A DNA stretch of 64,000 nucleotides from Chloroflexota bacterium (GTDB lineage: Bacteria; Chloroflexota; Anaerolineae; Anaerolineales; Villigracilaceae). The translations under genes were made by a program, and so were the position numbers. Location of the stretch: NCBI GenBank assembly GCA_016191845.1, contig JACPVF010000012.1, positions 62,001-126,000 on the forward strand. Direction: 5' to 3'. Each line of letters begins with the position of its first letter. Position 1 is the stretch's first letter. Below, one piece after another: positions 47,546-56,015 of the stretch. The notes beneath the pieces are model-generated. The model was not told the origin of the DNA, searched no databases, and saw only the letters and a list, made by a program, of their open reading frames with translations.

Positions 47546-48517
47546 ATGATCTACCCTGCTCTCCCAAATATTCCTTGGGAGGACCGTCCATCTGGCCACT
47601 CGGACGTGGTCTGGCGCTATAGCCAGAACCCGATCATCCCCCGTGACCTGATTCCCTCGTCCAACAGCATTTTCAACAGCGCCGTCGTGCCTTTCAAAGG
47701 GAAATTCGCTGGCGTTTTTCGGTGCGACAATAAGAAGCGCGAGATGAATATTCACCGTGGCTTCAGCGATGACGGCCTCAACTGGAAACTGGACAACGAC
47801 CCGATCAACTGGGAATACTCCGATCCCGAACTCAGTCACTTCCAGTATCGCTATGACCCGCGCGTAGTGTGGATCGAGGATCGCTACTATGTGAGCTGGT
47901 GCAACGGCTACCACGGTCCGACCATTGGCATCGGCTACACGTTTGACTTCGAAAAATTCACCTTCCTGGAGAACGCGCTGCTGCCCTTCAATCGTAACGG
48001 CGTGCTGTTCCCACGCAAGATTAACGGCAAGTACATGATGTTCAGCCGCCCCAGCGACAACGGCCACACGCCCTTTGGCGACATCTATATGAGCCAAAGT
48101 CCCGATATGATCCACTGGGGGCAGCACCGCTTTGTGATGGGTGTCAAAGGCGGCTGGCAGAGTACCAAGATTGGTGCGGGGCCCGTCCCGATCGAGACAC
48201 CCGAAGGCTGGCTGCTCTTTTACCACGGCGTGCTGACCTCCTGTAACGGATTCGTCTACAGCTTCGGCGCGACTCTGCTCGATTTGGACCAGCCTTGGAA
48301 GGTGATCGCCCGCGGTGAGCCGTACCTGCTCTCCCCGCAGACCCTGTACGAGTGCGTAGGCGACGTCCCGAACGTAGCCTTCCCCTGTGCGACCCTGTAC
48401 GACGAACCCACAGGTCGCATAGCCATTTACTATGGCGGCGCGGATACGGTCACGGCCCTGGCCTTTGCCAAGGTGGATGAGGTGTTGGACTTCGTCAAAT
48501 CCACTTCGGAGATCTAA
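47546..48517 (+). CDS. GH130 beta-mannoside phosphorylase
   Basis: A 323-residue five-bladed propeller enzyme. [51 protein letters not shown] and GWLLFYHG are family elements; Asp104 in YDPRV sits at the position and number recalled for the single catalytic Asp of characterised GH130 phosphorylases. The length fits the GH130_2 group (mannooligosaccharide or mannosyl-GlcNAc phosphorylases), shorter than mannosyl-glucose phosphorylases. It releases mannose 1-phosphate from beta-mannosides. ATG 47546 follows GGAGGT. Confidence 0.92.
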   Translation: MIYPALPNIPWEDRPSGHSDVVWRYSQNPIIPRDLIPSSNSIFNSAVVPFKGKFAGVFRCDNKKREMNIHRGFSDDGLNWKLDNDPINWEYSDPELSHFQYRYDPRVVWIEDRYYVSWCNGYHGPTIGIGYTFDFEKFTFLENALLPFNRNGVLFPRKINGKYMMFSRPSDNGHTPFGDIYMSQSPDMIHWGQHRFVMGVKGGWQSTKIGAGPVPIETPEGWLLFYHGVLTSCNGFVYSFGATLLDLDQPWKVIARGEPYLLSPQTLYECVGDVPNVAFPCATLYDEPTGRIAIYYGGADTVTALAFAKVDEVLDFVKSTSEI

Positions 48518-48580
48518 ACGGGGTGGGTGAGGGTGGACCCAAAATCCGCCGCTTTCCTCGATTGCATGAAGATTAAATGA

Positions 48581-48610
48581 AATGAGCCCGCTCCCAAGAG
48601 CGGGCTCATT
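48581..48610 (+). terminator. Terminator of the GH130 gene
   Basis: Arms 48581-48593 and 48598-48610 pair exactly over 13 bases (AATGAGCCCGCTC type), followed by a short T-rich run. Confidence 0.75.
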
Positions 48611-48675
48611 GTTTATAGCGGACTCTCCAGGGCATGATATTTGTAACTATTTTGGCGCGAATCCGATTTTGCTTG

Positions 48676-48704
48676 TTGACATGTGAAAAAATATATGCAA
48701 TAAT
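48676..48704 (+). promoter_or_regulatory. Promoter of the second LacI gene
   Basis: A perfect -35 TTGACA (48676-48681), 17-base spacer and -10-like AATAAT (48699-48704). The start of transcription would fall at the beginning of the operator repeats. Confidence 0.65.
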
Positions 48705-48710
48705 ACTCTC

Positions 48711-48753
48711 ATCGGTAACGATACCGATATTGATACCGATAACGATACCGAAT
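48711..48753. promoter_or_regulatory. Operator array: palindrome plus 12-base-spaced GATACCGA repeats
   Basis: CGGTAACGATACCG (48713-48726) is a LacI-type near-palindrome. The half-site GATACCGA is then repeated at 48720, 48732 and 48744, exactly 12 bases apart. It overlaps the leader of the LacI gene and matches the perfect operator upstream of the ABC transporter (49833-49846), so it probably gives autoregulation. Confidence 0.7.
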
Positions 48754-48772
48754 CAACTGACGGAAATTCGAT

Positions 48773-49789
48773 ATGCCGCCCAAGAAACGCTCCGTAACCA
48801 TACAAGACGTCGCCAAGGCATCCGGCGTGTCCGTGTCCACCGTGTCACGTGTGTTGAATGGCAAGGTGGATGTGGCGGACGAAACGCAGGCGCGCATCGT
48901 GGGCGTGATTGCTAAACTTGGGTACACGTCCAATCTGGCAGCCCGTAGCATGCGTAGCCACAAGAAGAATTTGATTGGCCTGGTCGTGCCTGATATCGGT
49001 TTTCCGTATTCGATCGAAATCATGAAGGGCATTAACCAGGCGATCGCTGAATCGACCTACGATTTGTTGGTTTACACCACGGGGGATGTGCAAAAGAGTG
49101 AAGCGGCTTCCCACGAACAACATTATGTATCCCTATTGAATAATTCGCTGACCGACGGCGTCATCATCGTGGCATCGGCGGCTTCGGACTTCATCACCAA
49201 TGCTCCGATCGTGGCCGTGGACCCGCATGCACTCAAGCCGAATTACCCGTCGGTGCAGGGCACCAACTATCACGGCGCGTTGGACATCATGGACTATTTG
49301 CTGGGTTTGGGACATCGCCACATTGGATTTATCTGCGGACGCCCGGAGATCAACAGCGCGGGACGGCGTCTGCAAGGCTACCGCGATGCCCTGACCCGCG
49401 CTGGGGTGGAGGTGGATGAGAGTCTGATTGTGCCTGGCGATTTCACCACCCCCGGGGGGAGGGAGCGTGGTTTGCAGTTGCTCTCACTGGCCAATCCACC
49501 GACTGCCATTTTTGCTGCCAACGACCAATCAGCCATTGGTGTATTCCAGGCTGCTGAGGAGCGCGGCTTGCGGGTTCCACAGGATCTGTCGATTGTAGGG
49601 TTCGACAATATCACGGAAGCCAAATACCTGGGGTTGACCACCATTGACCAGCGCCTGGCCGAGATGGGTTATGTGGCGGTGCAAATGCTCCTCAAGCTAA
49701 TCAAGAATGAGCCGATCGATGCGCTCGTTCATAAAATGCCGACCCAATTGCTGGTGCGCAGTTCCTGTGGCGCACCGTCACGGCCATAA
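48773..49789 (+). CDS. LacI-family regulator of the MalEFG-like module
   Basis: A 338-residue repressor with helix-turn-helix VTIQDVAKASGVSVSTVSRVLNG at residues 8-30, hinge YTSNLAARSMRSHKKN, and a periplasmic-binding-like core (LIGLVVPDIGFPYSIEIMKG, IFAANDQSAIGVFQAAEERG, LSIVGFDNITEAKYLGLTTI). It lies directly upstream of a sugar ABC transporter; CGGTAACG-type operators occur at its own promoter and at that of the transporter. The inducer is probably an oligosaccharide released by the downstream GH3 substrate. Confidence 0.94.
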   Translation: MPPKKRSVTIQDVAKASGVSVSTVSRVLNGKVDVADETQARIVGVIAKLGYTSNLAARSMRSHKKNLIGLVVPDIGFPYSIEIMKGINQAIAESTYDLLVYTTGDVQKSEAASHEQHYVSLLNNSLTDGVIIVASAASDFITNAPIVAVDPHALKPNYPSVQGTNYHGALDIMDYLLGLGHRHIGFICGRPEINSAGRRLQGYRDALTRAGVEVDESLIVPGDFTTPGGRERGLQLLSLANPPTAIFAANDQSAIGVFQAAEERGLRVPQDLSIVGFDNITEAKYLGLTTIDQRLAEMGYVAVQMLLKLIKNEPIDALVHKMPTQLLVRSSCGAPSRP

Positions 49790-49832
49790 AGAACCTTGAA
49801 GGCATGTTGTTGTCTTCTTTTTTTCTGCCTTC

Positions 49833-49846
49833 CGGTAACGTTACCG
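49833..49846. promoter_or_regulatory. Perfect LacI operator upstream of the sugar ABC operon
   Basis: CGGTAACGTTACCG is a perfect 14-base palindrome. It shares the half-site CGGTAACG with the array in front of the LacI gene and lies about 160 bases before the binding-protein gene. Confidence 0.8.
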
Positions 49847-49853
49847 AGTTTTG

Positions 49854-49932
49854 AAAGGAGGTGATTTGCGTTTACAGTGAAAAAAGAAAGGCAGGCCTTC
49901 TCTTCGCCCTGACAGACAAAAGGAAGACCTGC
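49854..49932 (+). promoter_or_regulatory. Structured leader with an isolated Shine-Dalgarno sequence
   Basis: AAAGGAGGTGAT (49854-49865) is a full-length Shine-Dalgarno match but is not followed by a known gene; the next TTG opens only four codons, and GTG 49877 opens eleven (to 49912). A stem-loop formed by GCAGG (from 49891) and ACCTGC (to 49932) follows. It could be a leader peptide/attenuator or an mRNA stabiliser for the binding-protein gene. Confidence 0.4.
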
Positions 49933-50004
49933 ACAATCGTGCGGAGACCTCTCCACACAAGAGCAGTATACCCGATTCAAAATTAATCTTGAAGGAGAAG
50001 AAAC

Positions 50005-51483
50005 ATGCGCAAGTCAGTGTTGTACGTTTTGAGCCTGCTGGTGGTTGCCAGCATGCTTTTAGTCGCCTGCGGTACCACTCCCGCGGCCCCTGCTGCTACG
50101 GAAGCCCCTGCGGCCACCGATGCCCCCGCTGTGACTGAGGCTCCCGCTGCCACCGATGCCCCCGCAGCCGAACTCGAAGGCACCCTGAACGTGTGGTCCT
50201 TCACTAATGAGATTCGTACCATGGCCATCGCCTTCCAGGGCAAGCACCCCAAGGTGAAGGTCGTGTATACCATGATCCCTATGACCAACGGTGAATACCA
50301 GACCAAGGTCAAGGCCGCCTCTGGCACCGCTGATTCCCCCGATGTGGTGGCTCTCGAAGCTGCCTTCGTCAAGGAATGGGTCGAATCCGATCTGCTGATG
50401 GACCTGAACGACCTGGTCCCGTTGACCGAACAGCTCAAGACCTACCCGGCCGTCGTGCAGGTGGGTACCTATGATGGTGTGACCAAGGCCTTCTCCTATC
50501 AGGCCACCCCGGGCGCTTTCTTCTATCGCCGCTCCATCGCGAAGGAATGCCTCGGCACCGACGATCCCCAACAGGTCCAGGCCATGGTTGCGGACATGGA
50601 CAAGTTCGTCGAGACCGCTGCCAAGATCAAGGCCTGCGGCACGGGCGATTACTACACCGTCGGCACTGGCGCTGAACTGTTCACCCCGTACCTCGCCAAT
50701 CGCGCCCAGCCGTGGGTCGTGGATGGCAAGCTCGTCATCGACCCGAAGATCGTGGAATATGTCCACTTCGCCAAGATGATGCGTGACAACGGCTACGAGT
50801 CGGGCGCTACGCAGTGGACCGAAGGTTGGTTCGCGGGCATGAACGACACCCTGAAGGATGCCAACGGCACCCCGAAGAAGGTCTTCAGCTACTTCCTGCC
50901 CACCTGGGGTCTGCCCTACGTGCTGAGCCCCAACTCCACGCCCAAAGATGGCGGCACGAGCACCGCTGGTGACTGGGCCATGGTCAACGGCCCGATGTCC
51001 TATCAGTGGGGCGGTACCTGGGTTGGCGTCCTCGAAGGCAGCCCGAACTCTGAACTCGCGAAGGAATTCGTTAAGTTCGTGGCGCTCGATGAAGAGAACC
51101 TGACCAACTGGGCGACTGGCGTGTACACCAACGAGTACCTCAAGGCCATCGACCCGACCACGCCTGATGACCAGGCGCAGGCCGCAGGCGACTTCGTCTC
51201 CAGCCAACTCGTGGTCGAGAAGATCACCAGCAGCTTCGACAATTCGACTTTGTCTGAATTCCTCGGTGGCGAGAACTCTTATGGCGCGTTTGCTGCCGCC
51301 GCTCCGAGCGTCGACGGCTCCTTCCTCACCGGCTCTGATGATGCCATTCAACGCGCGTTGAACGATCCGCTGGCTGCTTACCTGAGCGGCACCATGACCG
51401 AAGCTGAAATGTGGGCTGCCTGGTTGGATGCGGTTCGCAATGAATTCCCCGACCTGATCATCCCCGAACCCCCTGTGAAGTAA
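50005..51483 (+). CDS. Family 1-type sugar-binding lipoprotein (MalE-like)
   Basis: A 492-residue lipoprotein. Signal MRKSVLYVLSLLVVASMLLVACG with lipobox LVAC (Cys22), an Ala/Pro/Thr linker to about residue 55, then a MalE-type fold (LNVWSFTNEIRTMAIAFQGK, DSPDVVALEAAFVKEWVESD, KAFSYQATPGAFFYRRSIAK, VFSYFLPTWGLPYV, LEGSPNSELAKEFVKFVA). It delivers an oligosaccharide to the two permeases downstream. The exact sugar is not known; the GH3 enzyme at the end of the cluster suggests a beta-glucoside or xyloside. Confidence 0.94.
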   Translation: MRKSVLYVLSLLVVASMLLVACGTTPAAPAATEAPAATDAPAVTEAPAATDAPAAELEGTLNVWSFTNEIRTMAIAFQGKHPKVKVVYTMIPMTNGEYQTKVKAASGTADSPDVVALEAAFVKEWVESDLLMDLNDLVPLTEQLKTYPAVVQVGTYDGVTKAFSYQATPGAFFYRRSIAKECLGTDDPQQVQAMVADMDKFVETAAKIKACGTGDYYTVGTGAELFTPYLANRAQPWVVDGKLVIDPKIVEYVHFAKMMRDNGYESGATQWTEGWFAGMNDTLKDANGTPKKVFSYFLPTWGLPYVLSPNSTPKDGGTSTAGDWAMVNGPMSYQWGGTWVGVLEGSPNSELAKEFVKFVALDEENLTNWATGVYTNEYLKAIDPTTPDDQAQAAGDFVSSQLVVEKITSSFDNSTLSEFLGGENSYGAFAAAAPSVDGSFLTGSDDAIQRALNDPLAAYLSGTMTEAEMWAAWLDAVRNEFPDLIIPEPPVK

Positions 51484-51493
51484 TCTCCTGAAT

Positions 51494-51526
51494 GATTGGG
51501 ACGGCGCATCGCGCGCCGTCCCAATC
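51494..51526 (+). promoter_or_regulatory. Stem-loop between binding-protein and permease genes (MalEFG-like module)
   Basis: Perfect 14-base arms (51494-51507 and 51513-51526) around a 5-base loop, 11 bases past the stop, with no T-run. Likely an mRNA-stabilising processing site. Confidence 0.7.
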
Positions 51527-51573
51527 CCATGGGGTTCCGTCCTCGATTTCATTTCCACCTTATCGGAGGCACC

Positions 51574-52530
51574 ATGAATTTTGCTAAATTCAAGAAGGCA
51601 TCCACAGGGTATTTCTTCCTTGCGCCGTTCATCATTGGATTCCTGGTCTTTGGCCTGTACCCGGTCGTCAATACTCTCACGCTGAGTTTCACGGATGCCA
51701 CGTTGATGTCGGGCAAGAGTCACTTTATTGGGCTCGGGAACTTCCAGCGTCTGTTCGCTGATGAAGTGTTTATGCGGGCTGTGGGGAATACCTGGCTGCT
51801 CTGGATCCTGAACTTCCTGCCCCAGATCGGCATTGCATTGCTATTATCTGTGATGTTCACGAACGTCCGCCTCAAGATCAAGGCGGTGGGGGTGTGGCGG
51901 GCCTTGTTCTTCCTGCCCAACTTGTTGATGCCTGCTGCCGTGGCGGCCTTATTCAATGCATTATTTGCTTATTACGGTCCGGTCAATCAACTGATGGTGA
52001 GGGCAGGATTCCTGAGCGAGGCCATGCGTTTTTTGGAGTCGGTGGGAGTGACGCGCGGATTGGTGATTTTCATCCAATGGTGGACCTGGTTCGGTCAGAC
52101 CATCATCATCGTCATGGCGGGCATGACCTCGATCCCGATCCAGTTATATGAAGCCGCCATGGTGGACGGAGCCAACGGCTGGCAAATGTTCCGCCGGATT
52201 ACTCTTCCACTCCTGCGGCCCATCCTGATCTACGTCTTCGTTACATCGTTGGTGGGCGGCATGCAGATGTTCGACATCCCCTTCCTGCTGACGGACGGGC
52301 GTGGCTCGCCGCAAAGTTCCATCCAGACCAACAACATCCTGATGTACATGAAATTCGCCAGCAGCAAGGGGCACATCGGTGCGGCCTCCTCAGTGGGTGT
52401 ACTGATCTTCATTATGACCAGTCTGTGTGCCCTGGGCATCTTCTACTTCCTGCGTGACCGCGATGGAGTGGAAAAGAAGCCCGCGAAGAAATCGACCTTG
52501 GTCAAGAATATGGAAAAGGCGTTGCTGTAA
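51574..52530 (+). CDS. Sugar ABC permease (MalF-like)
   Basis: A 318-residue permease with six helices. GYFFLAPFIIGFLVFGLYPV is helix 1, and the EAA loop is EAAMVDGANGWQMFRRITLPLLRP near residue 190. ATG 51574 follows GGAGG and the frame before it has no helix. Pairs with the next gene, whose ATG overlaps the stop (TAATG). No ATPase gene is present in the operon, so a shared MsmX/UgpC-type ATPase encoded elsewhere is expected. Confidence 0.94.
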   Translation: MNFAKFKKASTGYFFLAPFIIGFLVFGLYPVVNTLTLSFTDATLMSGKSHFIGLGNFQRLFADEVFMRAVGNTWLLWILNFLPQIGIALLLSVMFTNVRLKIKAVGVWRALFFLPNLLMPAAVAALFNALFAYYGPVNQLMVRAGFLSEAMRFLESVGVTRGLVIFIQWWTWFGQTIIIVMAGMTSIPIQLYEAAMVDGANGWQMFRRITLPLLRPILIYVFVTSLVGGMQMFDIPFLLTDGRGSPQSSIQTNNILMYMKFASSKGHIGAASSVGVLIFIMTSLCALGIFYFLRDRDGVEKKPAKKSTLVKNMEKALL

Positions 52531-53372
52531 TGACATCTTATAAACTAAGCACCTACGTCCTGCGCGTTTTTTCGTACCTTCTGTTGTTCTTCCTGCTGAT
52601 CCTGATCATCGTCCCGATCTGGATCCTGATCGTGAACTCCACCCGTTCCACCACCGAGATCCAGCAAGGCATCAGTTTGCTTCCCAGTTCGCACCTGATC
52701 GAGAACTATCGTTTGCTGCTCAGCAAGGGATTGAACCTGCCGCGTGGATTTGGCAACAGTATTTTCCTGGCGGTCGCCTCGACGGTGGTTACAGTATATT
52801 TCTCGCTGCTGACCGCCTACGGTCTGGTGGTCTATGATTTTCCCGGCAGGAAGTTGTTCTCCAACTTCGTCATCGTGCTGGTGATGATCCCCATGCAGTT
52901 GTCCATCGTTGGTTTCTATCGCTTCATGTCCATGATGGGACTGACAGACAACTATGCGGCCTTGATCCTGCCACTGGTGGCCAATGCAGGCGCGGTCTTC
53001 TTTGGGAAGCAATACCTTGAGTCGATGCTGATTCAGGACCTGATCGATGCGGCCCGCATAGACGGCGCCAGTGAATTGGGCATCTTCCATATGATCATCA
53101 TGCCGTTGGCGGTGCCAGGTGCGGCCACCATGGGCATCTTCGCTTTCGTGGCTTCCTGGAATAACTTCTTCAACGCCTTCATCATAATCACCTCCATCGA
53201 GAAATATACGCTCCCGATGCTGGTGCAGACCCTGCGTGGTGATGTGTATCGCACGGAATATGGCGCAATCTACCTTGGCCTGGCGGCCACCATCGTGCCA
53301 ATTATCATCATCTACGCCATTTTCTCTCGTTATATTGTGAGTGGCATTGCCATGGGGGCCGTCAAGGAATAA
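52530..53372 (+). CDS. Sugar ABC permease (MalG-like)
   Basis: A 280-residue permease with six helices. YLLLFFLLILIIVPIWILIV is helix 1; the EAA loop is DAARIDGASELGIFHMIIMPLAVPG, a near-perfect match to the binding-protein-dependent permease consensus. It completes the MalF/MalG pair. Its start overlaps the previous stop by one base. Confidence 0.95.
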   Translation: MTSYKLSTYVLRVFSYLLLFFLLILIIVPIWILIVNSTRSTTEIQQGISLLPSSHLIENYRLLLSKGLNLPRGFGNSIFLAVASTVVTVYFSLLTAYGLVVYDFPGRKLFSNFVIVLVMIPMQLSIVGFYRFMSMMGLTDNYAALILPLVANAGAVFFGKQYLESMLIQDLIDAARIDGASELGIFHMIIMPLAVPGAATMGIFAFVASWNNFFNAFIIITSIEKYTLPMLVQTLRGDVYRTEYGAIYLGLAATIVPIIIIYAIFSRYIVSGIAMGAVKE

Positions 53373-53435
53373 CACCAGACGGCCATCACCTCATATCCAT
53401 CATCGATTGTCCGTTCTTACAGGACGACTTGCTTT

Positions 53436-53455
53436 ATGTTGCTTGAAGGCAACAT
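53436..53455 (+). promoter_or_regulatory. Small hairpin before the GH3 gene
   Basis: ATGTTGC/GCAACAT arms of seven bases with a six-base loop, 32 bases before the GH3 start in the 114-base gap. It is too weak for a terminator and may set the ratio of permease to enzyme expression. Confidence 0.35.
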
Positions 53456-53486
53456 GAATAGCTGAAATCATTGAACTGAGGATTGC

Positions 53487-55805
53487 ATGATATCGACTCA
53501 AAAAACGTTGGGCACCTTGCTTGCGCAGATGACCCTGGACGAGAAACTGGCCCAGATCGGTTCGTATTGGATGTATGAATTGCAGACGGGTGGCGAATTG
53601 GATTTGGACAAGGTGCGAACGAGGCTTGGTCAGGGCATCGGGCAGATCACGCGTGTGGCGGGTGCGTCCACGTTCGACCCTGTCTCGGCGGCGAAGGTGG
53701 GGAATCAGATCCAGAAATTTTTGCTGGAACAGACCCGCTTGAAGATACCTGCCATCTTGCATGAGGAGAGCTGCTCAGGCGCGATGATTCTGGGGGGCAG
53801 CAGCTATCCACAGATGATCGGCCTGGCCAGCACCTTCCAGCCTGAATTGGCTGAGGCCATGACGCTAGCCATCCGCAAGCAGTTACTGGCTATTGGCGCG
53901 CGACAGGCGCTGGCTCCCGTGCTGGACGTCTCACGGGATCCACGCTGGGGCCGCACCGAAGAAACCTTTGGCGAGGACCCGACCTTGGTCAGCCACTTTG
54001 GCATGGCCTACGTCCGCGGCATGCAGGGCGCGGACCTGGCCCAGGGCGTGATGGCCACGGGCAAACATTTCATTGGTCACAGTCTCTCACAGGGCGGACA
54101 AAATTGCGCACCTGTCCATATCGGTAAACGCGAGTTATACGACACCTTCCTGGCTCCGTTCCAGGCCGCTATCCGCGATGCGGGGTTGGCGACCATGATG
54201 AACTCCTATCCTGAACTGGATGGGGAGGTGGTGGCTGTTTCCCGCCGCATCCTGACCGACCTTCTGCGTGGTGAGCTTGGCTTCGACGGCCTGGTTGTTT
54301 CGGATTACGATGCCGTGGTCATGATCCACAGTTATCACAATGCAGCTCCCGATCTCGCCACGGCGGGACGGCTGGCCTTACAGGCGGGCATCGATGTGGA
54401 ATTGCCCACCACGGTTTGTTACGGCGACGCGCTCAAAGCTGCGCTCGACGCGGGCGATCTGGACATGGAAACCGTCGATACGGCAGTTTCCCGCCATCTG
54501 CAAAAGAAATTCGAGTTGGGTCTGTTCGAGAATCCCTATGTGGACGAAGGCCGTGTGATCGAAGTCTTCGAGACTTCAGAACAGCGCGCCCTGGCACGAG
54601 AGATCGCTCGTAAGAGTATGGTCCTGCTCAAGAACGACGGACTGCTCCCGCTCAAAAAGGATCTTCGTACCCTGGCGGTCATCGGCCCCAACGCGGACAA
54701 CAACCGCAGCCTGCTCGGTGATTACTCCTATGCGGCTACCAAGGAACTGGTCAGTTTCCAGGCCCCGCCTGATTCTTCGTTCATCGATATCGATGAACAG
54801 GATTTGGCGGAATATGACGTGAAGATTGTCAGCCCGTTGAAGGGCATCCAGGTGGCGGTGACCCCTGATACCAAAGTGCTATATGCCAAAGGCTGCGACA
54901 ACCTCTCCGCTGACACGAGCGGATTCGATGAAGCCGTCCGTGTGGCAAACCAAGCCGACGCGGTGATCCTTGTGCTGGGTGACCGCTCAGGCCTAACCCC
55001 GAACTGTACCTCAGGCGAAACGCGGGACAGTGCCGACCTCCGTTTGCCTGGTGTGCAGGAAGAACTGGCCAAGGCCGTCCTTGCGACGGGCAAACCCGTG
55101 GTGGCGGTGCTGGTCAACGGGCGTCCGTATGCCCTCCCATGGCTGGACGAGCGTGCGAACGCCATCCTCGAAGCCTGGCTGCCAGGCGAGGAGGGCGGTG
55201 CGGCAGTAGCTGATATCCTGTTCGGCGATGTCAACCCGGGCGGAAAGCTTCCTGTGACCTTCCCGCGCAGCGTCGGCCAATTGCCGATCTTCTACAATCA
55301 CAAGCCCTCAGGCATGAAGTCGAACTGGTATATCGATTACGTGTCCGAAAAGGCCACGCCGCTGTATCCCTTCGGGCATGGGTTGAGTTACACCAGCTTC
55401 GAGTACAGCGACCTGTCGATTGAGCGGAATCAGGCTACGGCGGGGGAGGGGGTGGATATCGCGCTGACGGTCACCAACGCGGGCGATGTCTGTGGCGATG
55501 AGGTGGTTCAGCTCTACATCCGCGACGAGTATGCCAGCGCCCCGCGCCCGATGAAGGAATTGAAAGGGTATGCGCGTCTGACGCTTGAGCCGCGCCAATC
55601 CAAAACTGTGACCTTCCACCTGCCCGTCGACCAATTGGCCTTTTACGACGCGGACCTCAATCTCGTGCTCGAACCTGGACGCATCTTTGTCATGCTCGGC
55701 AGTTCGAGCGACGATATCCGCCTGCGCGGCGAGTTCGAGATCGTCGGTGCGGCCAAGATGCTGATCAAGGAGCGCGTGTTCGTCTGCCCTGTGACGATAT
55801 CGTAG
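53487..55805 (+). CDS. GH3 beta-glucosidase/xylosidase
   Basis: A 772-residue cytoplasmic GH3 enzyme without signal peptide. APVLDVSRDPRWGRTEETFGEDP, GKHFIGHSLSQGGQN (KH motif) and the nucleophile Asp in GLVVSDYDAVVMIHSYH form the first domain; LKNDGLLPLKKDLRTLAVIG opens the second, and an FN3-like domain (IALTVTNAGDVCGDEVVQLYI) closes the chain. The DPRWGRTEETFGEDP form is common in bacterial beta-glucosidases and beta-xylosidases with broad specificity. It is distinct from the GH3 enzyme at 35108-37408. Confidence 0.93.
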   Translation: MISTQKTLGTLLAQMTLDEKLAQIGSYWMYELQTGGELDLDKVRTRLGQGIGQITRVAGASTFDPVSAAKVGNQIQKFLLEQTRLKIPAILHEESCSGAMILGGSSYPQMIGLASTFQPELAEAMTLAIRKQLLAIGARQALAPVLDVSRDPRWGRTEETFGEDPTLVSHFGMAYVRGMQGADLAQGVMATGKHFIGHSLSQGGQNCAPVHIGKRELYDTFLAPFQAAIRDAGLATMMNSYPELDGEVVAVSRRILTDLLRGELGFDGLVVSDYDAVVMIHSYHNAAPDLATAGRLALQAGIDVELPTTVCYGDALKAALDAGDLDMETVDTAVSRHLQKKFELGLFENPYVDEGRVIEVFETSEQRALAREIARKSMVLLKNDGLLPLKKDLRTLAVIGPNADNNRSLLGDYSYAATKELVSFQAPPDSSFIDIDEQDLAEYDVKIVSPLKGIQVAVTPDTKVLYAKGCDNLSADTSGFDEAVRVANQADAVILVLGDRSGLTPNCTSGETRDSADLRLPGVQEELAKAVLATGKPVVAVLVNGRPYALPWLDERANAILEAWLPGEEGGAAVADILFGDVNPGGKLPVTFPRSVGQLPIFYNHKPSGMKSNWYIDYVSEKATPLYPFGHGLSYTSFEYSDLSIERNQATAGEGVDIALTVTNAGDVCGDEVVQLYIRDEYASAPRPMKELKGYARLTLEPRQSKTVTFHLPVDQLAFYDADLNLVLEPGRIFVMLGSSSDDIRLRGEFEIVGAAKMLIKERVFVCPVTIS

Positions 55806-55858
55806 TGATTTTGGGTTTTCTTCTCCTATCCCCTTGGACAAGGGTGGAGAATGATACT

Positions 55859-55897
55859 CCCTCCTGACCTTTGGATTTGGGTTAGGAGGGTTATTTT
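55859..55897 (+). terminator. Terminator of the MalEFG-like/GH3 operon
   Basis: CCTCCTGACC (from 55860) pairs with GGTTAGGAGG (to 55889) with one G-T pair, followed by a T-rich run at 55891-55899. Confidence 0.8.
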
Positions 55898-55941
55898 TTG
55901 CGGTGTAGGGCAGGGAAACTGAACTTTGTGAAAATTCGCTC

Positions 55942-55969
55942 TTGTATTTTTTGGGAATCTCCTTATAAT
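55942..55969 (+). promoter_or_regulatory. Promoter of the ROK-xylose operon
   Basis: -35-like TTGTAT (55942-55947), 16-base spacer and perfect -10 TATAAT (55964-55969), immediately upstream of the inverted repeat at 55978-56002. Confidence 0.7.
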
Positions 55970-55977
55970 ACGAATAG

Positions 55978-56002
55978 TTAGTTTATATAACCATTAAACT
56001 AA
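55978..56002. promoter_or_regulatory. ROK/XylR-type operator
   Basis: TTAGTTTA (55978-55985) and TAAACTAA (55995-56002) form a perfect inverted repeat with a 9-base spacer. This has the form of XylR operators of Bacillus and relatives. It covers the predicted transcription start, so the ROK protein probably represses the whole operon. Confidence 0.8.
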
Positions 56003-56015
56003 ATAGGCAGATCTT

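Noticed and set aside
48711-48753. Short regular repeats considered as a CRISPR or VNTR remnant
   Set aside because: Units are only 8-10 bases at a 12-base pitch, lie in a promoter leader and match the LacI operator half-site.
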